64,000 nucleotides of DNA from Peptococcaceae bacterium BICA1-7. Lineage in GTDB: Bacteria > Bacillota > Desulfotomaculia > Desulfotomaculales > Desulfocucumaceae. The stretch is taken from contig JUEB01000020.1 of the NCBI GenBank assembly GCA_000802095.1, positions 62,001-126,000 of the forward strand, in the 5' to 3' direction. Below are positions 49,078 to 57,485 of the stretch, piece by piece. The position numbers and the translations under genes were made by a program. Numbering within the stretch: the stretch's first letter is position 1; each line of letters begins with the position of its first letter. The notes under the pieces were generated by a model, which searched no databases, was not told where the DNA came from, and was given only the letters and a program-made list of their open reading frames with translations.

Positions 49078-50460
49078 TTATATTTGTTTTTGAGGAAGAT
49101 ACACAGTAAAGGTACTGCCCAGCCCTGGCCTGCTGGAAACCTCGATCCTTCCGTGGTGGGCCTCCAGTATATGCTTTACAATGGCCAGACCAAGACCGGA
49201 GCCGCCGTACTCCCTGGATCTGGCTTTATCTACCCGGTACAGCCGCTCAAAAATTCTGGAAAGGCTTTCATCCGGTATTCCAATGCCCCTGTCGGCCACC
49301 CTTATGAATACTTCTCCTTTTACGGCGGGCCCCCCGGTAATAGTCACTTCGCCCCCGCCCTGGCTGTATTTTATAGCATTATCCACCAGGTTTATGAATA
49401 CCCTTGTAATCATGTCGGTGTCACCGGCTATCACAGGAAAGTCCGCCGTTATGCCGGAAACCAGCTTTATATCCCTTTCCCCGGCGGCATGGCTGAATAT
49501 GGAAAATACCTTATCAATAATACCGGCCATTTTTATTTCTTCCATGACCGGCGCCACCTTTCCGCTTTCTATATTGGAAAGGGAGAAGAGATCTCCTATA
49601 AGCCCGGTCATGCGCCCGGTCTCGGCATCGATTATCTTTAAGAAGCGAAGGGAGGTTTCTCTGTCCTCAACTGCCCCGTCCAGCAATGTTTCCAAAAACC
49701 CCCGTATTGATGTCAGCGGTGTCCTGAGCTCATGGGAGACATTTGCTATAAACTCGGCCCTGATCTGGTCAAGCTGCCGCCTCTCGGTAATATCCCTGAA
49801 GATAGCCACCACCCCTCCCCTGCCTGTGCCCTTAAGGGGAGTGAAGTTAACCCGGTAGTACCTGGGGTCCGGGGTAAGCACCTGAATCTCCCGGGTGAGA
49901 TCCTCCTGCGTTTTTAGGGCTGTCTGAAAGCTTTTTTCAAAATCCAGATGTCTTATCACACCCACTATGTCCTTGCCTCTGCACTGCTCACCGGATATAT
50001 TCAGGGCCTTTTCCACCACGGGATTGACCAGCAGCACCCGGCCGTCGCCATCCACTGCGATGACACCGTCGGCCATACTGTTTAACACCGCCCCCATCCT
50101 GTCTTTTTCCTCGGTTATCTCATAAATTGTCTGCCTCAGCTTCCTGCCCAGAAGATTTATATTCCTGGCCAGCACCCCTAATTCATCATCGTGATGAATT
50201 CTTATCTCACGGTCCAGGTAGCCCAGGGCCATTTCCCTGGCCGCCTCCGATATCTCCGCCAGGGGCTCCAGTATTCTTTTCAGCAGTACCCAGGAAAGGG
50301 CTATGGCAAAAGGAAGGGCCACCAGAACCACTGCCCAGGCATTAACCCTGTCCCCGGCAAAAAACTCCATGGCCGCGTAAAAAACAAAAAGCATTATAAA
50401 ATATCCGGCCAGTGGCCGCCAGCTTATGCTTCTGGAAGATTTACCAAACATCTTAAACAA
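49078..50460 (-). CDS. Sensor histidine kinase, PhoR-like, without outer sensor domain
   Basis: A 460-aa histidine kinase. Two membrane helices (AGYFIMLFVFYAAMEFF and VVLVALPFAIALSWVLL) are separated by fewer than 15 residues, so almost no outside domain exists. A HAMP domain (LLKRILEPLAEISEAAREMAL) leads to a PAS domain (NSMADGVIAVDGDGRVLLVN), the H-box FIANVSHELRTPLTSIRGFLETL, and N, G1, F and G2 boxes (INLVDNAIKYS, VADRGIGIP, GGSGLGLAI). It matches PhoR kinases and neighbours phoU; sensing is probably through PhoU/Pst. The cognate response regulator is not next to it, which is unusual. Confidence 0.9.
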   Translation of the reverse strand: MFKMFGKSSRSISWRPLAGYFIMLFVFYAAMEFFAGDRVNAWAVVLVALPFAIALSWVLLKRILEPLAEISEAAREMALGYLDREIRIHHDDELGVLARNINLLGRKLRQTIYEITEEKDRMGAVLNSMADGVIAVDGDGRVLLVNPVVEKALNISGEQCRGKDIVGVIRHLDFEKSFQTALKTQEDLTREIQVLTPDPRYYRVNFTPLKGTGRGGVVAIFRDITERRQLDQIRAEFIANVSHELRTPLTSIRGFLETLLDGAVEDRETSLRFLKIIDAETGRMTGLIGDLFSLSNIESGKVAPVMEEIKMAGIIDKVFSIFSHAAGERDIKLVSGITADFPVIAGDTDMITRVFINLVDNAIKYSQGGGEVTITGGPAVKGEVFIRVADRGIGIPDESLSRIFERLYRVDKARSREYGGSGLGLAIVKHILEAHHGRIEVSSRPGLGSTFTVYLPQKQI

Positions 50461-50590
50461 AAAACATAACCCCCGGATCTTTTTTTGGGTCAGTCAAAAC
50501 CTGCCTTAAACGGGTACATCTAAAATTTTATCATACAACCGGTTAGAAATGTTGTATGGCTGTGTTAAGTTTATGTTACCAAAAAATTAA

Positions 50591-50624
50591 AAAACAGAGA
50601 CGCATTGAGCTGATCTCTGTTTTA
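50591..50624 (-). terminator. Intrinsic terminator after pnp
   Basis: On the minus strand AAACAGAGA / TCTCTGTTT with a 13-nt loop is followed by a T-rich run. Confidence 0.88.
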
Positions 50625-50642
50625 TATGTGTTGTATTATTTA

Positions 50643-52883
50643 TCAGTCGTTCCTTCTTCCCCTGGGCGGCTGGCGGTTATCTCTGAAATCTCTTCTGGGG
50701 GGAGGAGGGCCGCCGTTGTCCTGAGCCATTTCCAGCTCACCCGGCTCCGGGGGAACCGCCTCCTTGCGGGAAAGCTTCAGCCGGCCCTGGTTGTCGTAGC
50801 CGATGGCCTTAACCAGTATTGACTCCCCTTCCCTGGCAATATCCTCTGTCTTGGCCACCCTGTGGTGGGCCAGCTGTGATATGTGTACCAGACCCTCCTT
50901 GCCGGGAAGCCCCATTACCCCGGGAATTATCTCCACAAAGCAGCCAAAGTCGGTCACCCTGGTCACCTTGCCGTTGTATATTTCTCCCACCTGCACTTCT
51001 TTGGTTATACCCTCTATTATCCCCAGCGCCTTCTTGCCGGCCTCGGGGTCAATAGCTGCTATGTAAACCTTTCCGTCATCCTCTATATCGATATCCACCC
51101 CGGTCTCCTCGACAATCTTCTTGATGATCTTGCCGCCGGGTCCAATAACATCCCTGATCTTGTCCGGATCGATATTGAAGTGTATGATCCTGGGAGCGTA
51201 GCGGGAAAGATCCTCCCTGGGTGTTGATATAACCTCCAGCATCTTTCCAAGTATGTGCATCCTGGCGTCTGTGGCCTGGGCCACCGCCCTTTCCAGCACT
51301 TCGGGAGTAACCCCGGCCACCTTTATATCCATCTGCATGGCGGTAACCCCGTTGACGGTGCCGGCCACCTTGAAGTCCATATCTCCCAGGTGGTCCTCTA
51401 TACCCTGTATATCGGTAAGAACAGCCACCTCGTCACCATCCTTGATCAGTCCCATAGCCGCCCCGGCCACCGGAAACTTGATGGGTACACCGGCATCCAT
51501 CAGCGCCAGGCAGCTGCCGCAGACGCTGCCCATGGAGGTAGAGCCGTTGGACTCTAAAGCCTCGGACACTATCCTTATGGTATATGGGAACTTATCCTCC
51601 GACGGAATGATTGCTCCCACCGCTCTTTCGGCCAGTGCCCCGTGCCCTATCTCACGCCTGCCGGGGGAGCGCATGGGCTTGGTTTCTCCGGTGCTGAAGG
51701 GAGGAAAGTTGTAGTGGTGCATAAATCTCTTGGTTTCCTCTACCCCCAGGCCGTCCAGCCGCTGCTCCTCGGAAATGGCGCCCAGGGTTACCACTGATAG
51801 TATCTGAGTCTGTCCCCTGGTAAAAAGTCCTGATCCATGGGTCCTGGGCAGTATGCCCACTTCCACAGTGATGGGCCTTACCTCGGTGGTGCTGCGGCCG
51901 TCTATGCGTATTTTATCCTTTAGTATCATCTGGCGCATGGCCTTTTTCTCGGCGGCTTCAATAACACTTTTGACCGATCCCATCTGATCGGGGAACTGCT
52001 CCGCAAACTGTGCGGCTATTTCGCCCGTGATATCATCCAGGAAATTCTCCCTGGTCTTCTTGTCCATCTTATCTGTAACACAGCGCCTGATGGCCACGTT
52101 TATCTTCTCCATGGCCACCGGGTAAACTGCCTCTTCCACTTCCGGGGCCACCGCGTTGACATCGGGCACAATCTTTTCCCTGGCCAGTCCCATGGACAGG
52201 GCCTCGGCCCTGAATTCCTCAATGATCCCCACAATTTCCTTCACCTTGGCATGCCCGAAATTAATGGCTTCCAGCACAGCGCTTTCAGGAACCTCCTGGG
52301 CCCCGGCCTCCACCATCATAACGGCTTCCCCGGTACCGGCCACCACCAGGTGCAAATCGCTTTTCTCAGCCTCGGCTATGCCGGGGTTGTAAATAAGCCT
52401 GCCGTCCACCCGCCCCACAATAACTCCGGCGATAGGTCCGCCAAAGGGAATGTGGCTAATGTGCAGGGCTGCCGAGGCGCCTATCATGGCCGCCATTTCA
52501 GGGGCATTGTCCTGATCCACCGACATAACGGTGGCCACCACCTGGACTTCATTGCGGAATCCTTTTGGGAAAAGAGGCCTAATCGGGCGGTCAATAAGCC
52601 TTCCTGATAAAACAGCCTTCTCGCTTGGCCTGCTTTCTCTTTTTATAAATCCCCCGGGAATTTTGCCTACAGCATAGAGCCTTTCCTCATAATCTACGGT
52701 AAGAGGAAAAAAATCAATACCCTCTCTTTTATTCTTGGCCATGGTGGCGGTAACCAGCACCACCGTGTCGCCATATCTCACCAGCACGGCCCCGCTGGCC
52801 TGCTTGGCGACCTTACCTGTCTCCAGTATCATTTTACGGCCGGAGATTTCAATCTCTTTCCTCAGAATGTTTCCCTCTGACAT
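50643..52883 (-). CDS. pnp: Polyribonucleotide nucleotidyltransferase (PNPase)
   Basis: Phosphorolytic 3'-5' exoribonuclease of mRNA decay, 746 aa. Two RNase PH domains (residues ~10-230 with [20 protein letters not shown] and [11 protein letters not shown]; ~320-550 with [20 protein letters not shown]) flank an alpha-helical domain. KH ([15 protein letters not shown]) and S1 ([20 protein letters not shown]) domains follow. The C-tail ends in a basic Pro-rich stretch ([20 protein letters not shown]). It lies downstream of rpsO, the standard pairing, though a terminator hairpin at 53.02 kb separates them. Confidence 0.97.
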   Translation of the reverse strand: MSEGNILRKEIEISGRKMILETGKVAKQASGAVLVRYGDTVVLVTATMAKNKREGIDFFPLTVDYEERLYAVGKIPGGFIKRESRPSEKAVLSGRLIDRPIRPLFPKGFRNEVQVVATVMSVDQDNAPEMAAMIGASAALHISHIPFGGPIAGVIVGRVDGRLIYNPGIAEAEKSDLHLVVAGTGEAVMMVEAGAQEVPESAVLEAINFGHAKVKEIVGIIEEFRAEALSMGLAREKIVPDVNAVAPEVEEAVYPVAMEKINVAIRRCVTDKMDKKTRENFLDDITGEIAAQFAEQFPDQMGSVKSVIEAAEKKAMRQMILKDKIRIDGRSTTEVRPITVEVGILPRTHGSGLFTRGQTQILSVVTLGAISEEQRLDGLGVEETKRFMHHYNFPPFSTGETKPMRSPGRREIGHGALAERAVGAIIPSEDKFPYTIRIVSEALESNGSTSMGSVCGSCLALMDAGVPIKFPVAGAAMGLIKDGDEVAVLTDIQGIEDHLGDMDFKVAGTVNGVTAMQMDIKVAGVTPEVLERAVAQATDARMHILGKMLEVISTPREDLSRYAPRIIHFNIDPDKIRDVIGPGGKIIKKIVEETGVDIDIEDDGKVYIAAIDPEAGKKALGIIEGITKEVQVGEIYNGKVTRVTDFGCFVEIIPGVMGLPGKEGLVHISQLAHHRVAKTEDIAREGESILVKAIGYDNQGRLKLSRKEAVPPEPGELEMAQDNGGPPPPRRDFRDNRQPPRGRRND

Positions 52884-53017
52884 TCAGTTAAATCCTCCCA
52901 ATTATCTCATCATTTTTTAACAATCGATGGTAATTCTACATATTTTATAGTATTTCCTGCCAGAGAATACAAAAATACCTGTACAGTACTCTAAATCCCT
53001 AAATTTGCCTATAAAAA

Positions 53018-53042
53018 AAAGCGGAATAATCTCCGCTTTTTT
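53018..53042 (-). terminator. Intrinsic terminator after rpsO
   Basis: AAAGCGGA / TCCGCTTT with T-runs on both strands. Some read-through is expected to reach pnp. Confidence 0.9.
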
Positions 53043-53052
53043 TCAAACCTTA

Positions 53053-53331
53053 TTATTTGCGCAACTGGAGCTTTTCAAGGATGGCACGGTAGCGCTCGAA
53101 ATTATTGTCTTTAAGGTAATTTAAGAGAGCCCTTCTCTGTCCTACCATTTTAAGAAGGCCCCTCCTGGAATGGTGATCCTTCTTGTGAAACTTAAGGTGC
53201 TCTGTAAGCGACTTAATCCTGTTGGTCAGTATAGCTATCTGCACTTCCGGCGAACCGGTGTCATTTTCGTGCAGCTTGTGCTGCTCAATAACGGCATTCT
53301 TTACTTCCTGACTCAGTGCCATTTTATTCAC
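53053..53331 (-). CDS. rpsO: 30S ribosomal protein S15
   Basis: Binds 16S rRNA in the central domain of 30S. The family core is clear: [47 protein letters not shown]. The reading frame begins [15 protein letters not shown]; the ATG three codons in (MALSQEV, after GGAGGTGAATAA) is the likelier start, giving an 89-aa protein of usual size. It is upstream of pnp and downstream of ribF and a small gene pair. Confidence 0.97.
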   Translation of the reverse strand: MNKMALSQEVKNAVIEQHKLHENDTGSPEVQIAILTNRIKSLTEHLKFHKKDHHSRRGLLKMVGQRRALLNYLKDNNFERYRAILEKLQLRK

Positions 53332-53404
53332 CTCCTAACCCCGGAATAATCGCTGCAGGCCAAGCAAACCGCCGGAGAACGAATCCCCTAGCCAGCAGTT
53401 CATA

Positions 53405-53626
53405 TTATTTTCCAATAATTGTTATTACCAAGCGACCTCCCGGTATGTCCTTGGCCACTATATCAAACATGCGCCCCGACTTGGCAAAAAAACCTCTGAA
53501 GCGGGTGGCCGTGGGCACCTTTCCAGGTATACCCCCGGCAGCGCTATTGATATCCTGTATGGTTATTCTTTCCTGGCGCATATCCTTTAGCCGTTTGCGC
53601 GCGTGCTCAGTTATTATCACTTTCAT
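53405..53626 (-). CDS. Small DUF4258-like basic protein, possible toxin
   Basis: A 73-aa basic protein. The start KVIITEHARKRLKDMRQERI followed by a beta-rich C-part (MFDIVAKDIPGGRLVITIIG) resembles DUF4258/BrnT-RelE-like small proteins, often toxins. The gene is 13 bp downstream of an acidic small gene, the usual toxin-antitoxin layout. It interrupts the ribF-rpsO spacing. The assignment is by pattern only. Confidence 0.6.
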   Translation of the reverse strand: MKVIITEHARKRLKDMRQERITIQDINSAAGGIPGKVPTATRFRGFFAKSGRMFDIVAKDIPGGRLVITIIGK

Positions 53627-53639
53627 ACCCTAAACCTTC

Positions 53640-53867
53640 TCAGCCCCTGCCGGAACTTATAGATATATTTTCTTCTTCCTGGGCGAGAAATGCGTAAAGG
53701 GCGTCCTGAAATGCCATGGTTCTGAAATCCTCAATATTGGACTTGCTATATATAGTCTCAAGTTCCTTTTTTAATGTCTGAAATTCCTCACTGAGGCATA
53801 TCAGAGCTATATGGTTAACCCACCTCTTTATTTCCTCTTCAGGAGAATCCAATTTGGGGACTCCCAC
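53640..53867 (-). CDS. Small acidic protein, possible antitoxin partner
   Basis: A 75-aa, mostly helical and acidic protein starting at GTG behind GGAAGGGGATG. Segments: DSPEEEIKRWVNHIALICLS, QTLKKELETIYSKSNIEDF. No DNA-binding motif is clear. Its place directly upstream of a basic DUF4258-like gene suggests an antitoxin, but this is inferred from context only. Confidence 0.55.
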   Translation of the reverse strand: MGVPKLDSPEEEIKRWVNHIALICLSEEFQTLKKELETIYSKSNIEDFRTMAFQDALYAFLAQEEENISISSGRG

Positions 53868-53992
53868 GGCGACATCCCCTTCCTATTAACTCCCGTGGCA
53901 GTTTATTTTACCACAACTGCCAGACGCAGCACAAGCAACAACAGGCAAATGCGGGCTTTATATTCATTATATTTACAGTTCTCAATATTATT

Positions 53993-54922
53993 CTAGTCAG
54001 TCTGGGCATCCCTGGCCCTGCTTATGTCCATGCGTATCTGCTCAACCAGCTCTCCGGGGGAAGAAAATCTTTTTTCCTCCCTTATGCGCCTGGTAAAAAA
54101 CACTTTCAGCCTCTTCCCGTAAAGGTCTGAGTGAAAGTCCAGCAGGTGAACCTCCAGGTTGGGCACAGCCCCAAACCCCTTAAAGGTGGGCTTAATCCCT
54201 ATATTTGCGACTCCCAGGTAATGCTCGCCATCTACCTGCACCTTTACAGCGTAGACTCCGTTGGCGGGGACAGTCAGTCCCTCCTCCAGGTTTAGATTGG
54301 CAGTGGGGAAGCCCAGGGATCTTCCCCGGCTGTCCCCGGCCACCACGTCCCCCTCTATAAAGGTATAATAGCCCAGGTATTTCCTAGCCTCATATACCTC
54401 GCCGTCGGCCAGTAGGCCTCTGATCAGGGTGCTGCTTACAGGCACCCCGTCAACAGTCACAGGAGGGATAATATAGACATTGAATCCGTACCGCCGGCCT
54501 CCGTCGATAAGTGTCTCTGGATTGCCCCTGCCTCCCTGCCCGAAGGTGTAGTTATACCCCACATAGACAGATCTTATCTTTAAATCCTTTACCAGCACCT
54601 TTTCTATAAAAGCTTCCGGGGTCCGGGAGGCAAACTCCAGGGTGAAGGGCGCCTGTAAAAGCAGCCTGACCCCCATATGTCTGAAGGTTTCCTGCTTGGC
54701 CTTCTGGGAGAGCAGCCTCGGGGGGGCCTTGCCCACAAGCACCTCCAGTGGATGCGGATAAAATGTGAAAACCGCAGGTGTCCCGCCAATCTTTTCAGCC
54801 TCGCCCACCAGACCGGCAATTAGTCTCTGGTGCCCAACATGAATTCCGTCAAAGTTGCCCAGTCCCACCACTATGTCCTTATGTTTTTCCCCGACACCTT
54901 CCCATGTGCTGTATATATCCAA
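53993..54922 (-). CDS. ribF: Bifunctional riboflavin kinase/FAD synthetase
   Basis: Makes FMN and FAD from riboflavin, 309 aa. The N-terminal nucleotidyltransferase domain has VGLGNFDGIHVGHQRLI (with the GxFDGxHxGH motif) and TFYPHP. The C-terminal kinase domain starts near residue 180 with GDVVAGDSRGRSLGFPTANLNL, then GVYAVKVQVDG and LEVHLLDFHSDLYGKRLKV. It follows truB after 24 bp in the conserved nusA-to-rpsO run. Confidence 0.96.
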   Translation of the reverse strand: MDIYSTWEGVGEKHKDIVVGLGNFDGIHVGHQRLIAGLVGEAEKIGGTPAVFTFYPHPLEVLVGKAPPRLLSQKAKQETFRHMGVRLLLQAPFTLEFASRTPEAFIEKVLVKDLKIRSVYVGYNYTFGQGGRGNPETLIDGGRRYGFNVYIIPPVTVDGVPVSSTLIRGLLADGEVYEARKYLGYYTFIEGDVVAGDSRGRSLGFPTANLNLEEGLTVPANGVYAVKVQVDGEHYLGVANIGIKPTFKGFGAVPNLEVHLLDFHSDLYGKRLKVFFTRRIREEKRFSSPGELVEQIRMDISRARDAQTD

Positions 54923-54946
54923 AGTACCGCTTACCCCCTGAAATGC

Positions 54947-55861
54947 TTATACAATTACTTTTTCCGGCTTAAAACAAAGCCTTTCCCTCTCATCAAAGGA
55001 CGCTCTGGCCACCGCCACATACCTGCCTTCCCACTCAAGAGCCGCCAGGCCGCCCTCCCCTATGCCCTCCGGGGCATGCTTTATACCGGGAGGGAAAAGG
55101 GTAGCGCCGGAGCAAACGGGCTTACAGGCTCCCTCTTTTAGCTGCACCGCAGGCATAAAGGAAAGCGCCTTTTCCACACTTATTAACGCCTCCTGCAGCC
55201 TGCCCTCCCGGCTCATACCGTCCAGTTCCTCCAGTGTGTATGCGGAGCTTAGGGCATAGTCACCCACCGCTGTTCGTAAAAGAAAGCTCATGTAGGCCCC
55301 GCAGCCAATTTGCTCACCTATATCCTGACACAGGGTCCTTATGTAGGTTCCGGCGGAGCAGCTAATATCCAGCAAGGCCCTGGGCCTTACTGGTTCCTGA
55401 TACCACCTGGCCAGTTCCAGGCTGTATATTTTAACAGTGCGGGCCTGCCGTTCCACTATTTTGCCAGCCCGGGCCAATTGGTAAAGTTTTTTCCCCTGAT
55501 GGCGCACCGCCGAGGTCATGGGCGGCACCTGGCTGATATCACCGGTAAAGCCGGGGATTGCGCCTATCAGCCTGGCCATTGAAAAGTCCTCCGGAATATC
55601 CCCCGGAATCAGCTCCCCAAAGGAGTCTCCGGTGGATGAGGACATCCCGAAGGTTATTTCTGCCCGGTATTTCTTGTTATGATTTAAATATTCGATAAGG
55701 CGGGTGGCCTTTCCGCAGCAGGTCAAAAGAACACCTGCCGCCCCTGGATCCAGGGTGCCGGTATGCCCCACCTTCTTTGTTCCTGTAAGATGGCGGAGCC
55801 TGTTGACCACATCGTGGGAAGACATGCCCGGGGGCTTCAGAACATTGATCAGGCCGTTCAT
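54947..55861 (-). CDS. truB: tRNA pseudouridine(55) synthase TruB
   Basis: Converts U55 of the tRNA T-loop to pseudouridine, 304 aa. GLINVLKPPGMSSHDVVNRL at the start, KVGHTGTLDPGAAGVLL with the catalytic Asp (residue ~40), YRAEITFGMSSSTGD, QVPPMTSAVRHQGKKLYQLAR and CSAGTYIRTLCQDIGEQIGC are all canonical. It overlaps the nrnA stop by 4 bp. Confidence 0.97.
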   Translation of the reverse strand: MNGLINVLKPPGMSSHDVVNRLRHLTGTKKVGHTGTLDPGAAGVLLTCCGKATRLIEYLNHNKKYRAEITFGMSSSTGDSFGELIPGDIPEDFSMARLIGAIPGFTGDISQVPPMTSAVRHQGKKLYQLARAGKIVERQARTVKIYSLELARWYQEPVRPRALLDISCSAGTYIRTLCQDIGEQIGCGAYMSFLLRTAVGDYALSSAYTLEELDGMSREGRLQEALISVEKALSFMPAVQLKEGACKPVCSGATLFPPGIKHAPEGIGEGGLAALEWEGRYVAVARASFDERERLCFKPEKVIV

Positions 55862-56844
55862 CCGCCACTACCATTTGGGGAAACCTCTTTAACGGCCTCT
55901 CCCACCACCATCTCGGTTATCTGATCAAGCTTTCCGGAGAGTACACAGCCCGAGGCCCGCATATGGCCCCCGCCGCCAAACCTTGAGGCCAGGCGGTGAA
56001 CGTCAACCTCTCCCTTGGAGCGAAAGCCTACCTTGAATTTCCCGGCATCCATCTCTCTTATAAGAATAGCCACCTCAACACCCTTTAATGTTCGCAAAAA
56101 ATTAATCAGTCCGTCAGTATGTTCCACGCCGGCCGAAAAGCTGTCCAGCATAGCCTTTTCCACCACTGACCAGGCAACTTTTCCGCAGGCGCTTGTTCTC
56201 ATTCTGTCCAGTACAGCACCCAAAACCTTTATATTCTGAAGAGGCTTTTCCTCGTAAAGCAGCACATTTATCCTGGAGGCAGAAATCCCAGTTTCCATAA
56301 GCATGGCAGCCTTCCTGAGGGTTTCCGGAGAGGTATTCTCATACTGAAAGGACCCGGTGTCGGTTACTATGGCGGTATACAGGCAGGTGGCCACCTCCCG
56401 GTCTATACGGGCCCCCATAACACCGATGAGATCGGTTATTATTTCCCCTGTGGCTGCCGCTCCGGGATCCAGGTAATTATAGTGCGCGAAATCAGAAGAG
56501 TTTATATGATGATCAATGTTAATAACCACCAGCTGCCTGTCCAGATACTTTTTGAAAGTGCCCAGCCTGTCCGACACAGAGCAGTCTAAAACTATGAAGG
56601 TATCAAAGTCCAGACCTGCCCCGTTGCCGCCGGTATAAAACCTGTCGGCTCCGGGCAGGAAAAGAAGGTTCTCAGGCAGCTGGTCGGGGCTGGCCATAAC
56701 AACCTTCTTACCCATACCTTCCAGCACCAGACCCAGGGCGGCCACCGATCCCAGGCAGTCCCCGTCTGGAACTACATGTCCGCACAACAGTACCCGGGAC
56801 GAATTATTGATTGCGGCCGCTATTTCCTTCAGGCTATTGTTCAT
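55858..56844 (-). CDS. nrnA: DHH-family nano-RNase / PAP phosphatase
   Basis: Degrades very short RNA oligonucleotides and 3'-phosphoadenosine 5'-phosphate. 328 aa with a DHH domain ([50 protein letters not shown]) and a C-terminal DHHA1 domain ([26 protein letters not shown]). In the usual DHH site the first Asp motif is DxD, seen here as DGD. Start overlaps rbfA by 4 bp and end overlaps truB by 4 bp. Confidence 0.96.
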   Translation of the reverse strand: MNNSLKEIAAAINNSSRVLLCGHVVPDGDCLGSVAALGLVLEGMGKKVVMASPDQLPENLLFLPGADRFYTGGNGAGLDFDTFIVLDCSVSDRLGTFKKYLDRQLVVINIDHHINSSDFAHYNYLDPGAAATGEIITDLIGVMGARIDREVATCLYTAIVTDTGSFQYENTSPETLRKAAMLMETGISASRINVLLYEEKPLQNIKVLGAVLDRMRTSACGKVAWSVVEKAMLDSFSAGVEHTDGLINFLRTLKGVEVAILIREMDAGKFKVGFRSKGEVDVHRLASRFGGGGHMRASGCVLSGKLDQITEMVVGEAVKEVSPNGSGG

Positions 56845-57206
56845 TGTCTGGAATCTCCCTCGTTATTTACCTCTTCGATGAGCTTTATTATCCTGGTGCC
56901 TCTCTCGATGGAGCTGTCCAGTTTAAAGGTAATTTCCGGGGTAAACTTAAGCCTTATTCTCTTGCCTATCTCCGACCTGATATAGCCCGTGGCCTTTATT
57001 AGAGCCTCAGAGGTTAATTTTCTCTGCTCCTCATTGCCCAAAACGCTTGCATATACACGGGCATAACGAAGATCCGGGGTCACTTCCACCAGTGTAATGG
57101 TGACAAAGCCTATACGAGGATCCTTTATCTCATTGATCAGTATTTCGGAAATTTCTTTTTTTAAGGCCTCTGCCAATCTGCCCGGCCTGTGAGACAATAG
57201 TATCAC
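56841..57206 (-). CDS. rbfA: 30S ribosome-binding factor A
   Basis: Late 30S assembly factor with a type II KH fold, 121 aa. [49 protein letters not shown] (in shorter blocks) and [20 protein letters not shown] are the family core. It is separated from infB by a 280-bp gap filled with a heptad repeat; in most Firmicutes this gap is short. Confidence 0.96.
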   Translation of the reverse strand: MILLSHRPGRLAEALKKEISEILINEIKDPRIGFVTITLVEVTPDLRYARVYASVLGNEEQRKLTSEALIKATGYIRSEIGKRIRLKFTPEITFKLDSSIERGTRIIKLIEEVNNEGDSRQ

Positions 57207-57222
57207 CTCTGCCTGTACATTT

Positions 57223-57461
57223 TAGGTTAGGAGACAGAATACAAAAAGACAGGAGATTAAATACCTTTTGCTATCCTTCTCCGCTTCCTGGATCAAATAT
57301 ACTGCAACCCAATTCCGGCTCCTTATAACTTTGAGCTGTTTAAAGCAACCCTAAGGTTATACTTTCAACTAAAGTTACTTTTAATGTACAGTAAATCAAT
57401 TTCCCTTTTTGATATTTCCTTAGTTGTTTTCTCCTGTCTTCTGACTCCTGTCTCCTGACGG
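57223..57461. repeat. Heptad-repeat element with inverted arms (copy R5) between infB and rbfA
   Basis: Left arm AGGAGACAGAATACAAAAAG (57229-57262 area, ending ACAGGAG) and right arm CTCCTGT CTTCTGA CTCCTGT CTCCTGA CGG (57431-57461) are inverted heptad arrays around an AT-rich core. The right arm ends 24 bp from the infB stop codon. No ORF or promoter was seen in the core. Confidence 0.75.
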
Positions 57462-57485
57462 AAGAAGAATTCAGGATAAGCACTT

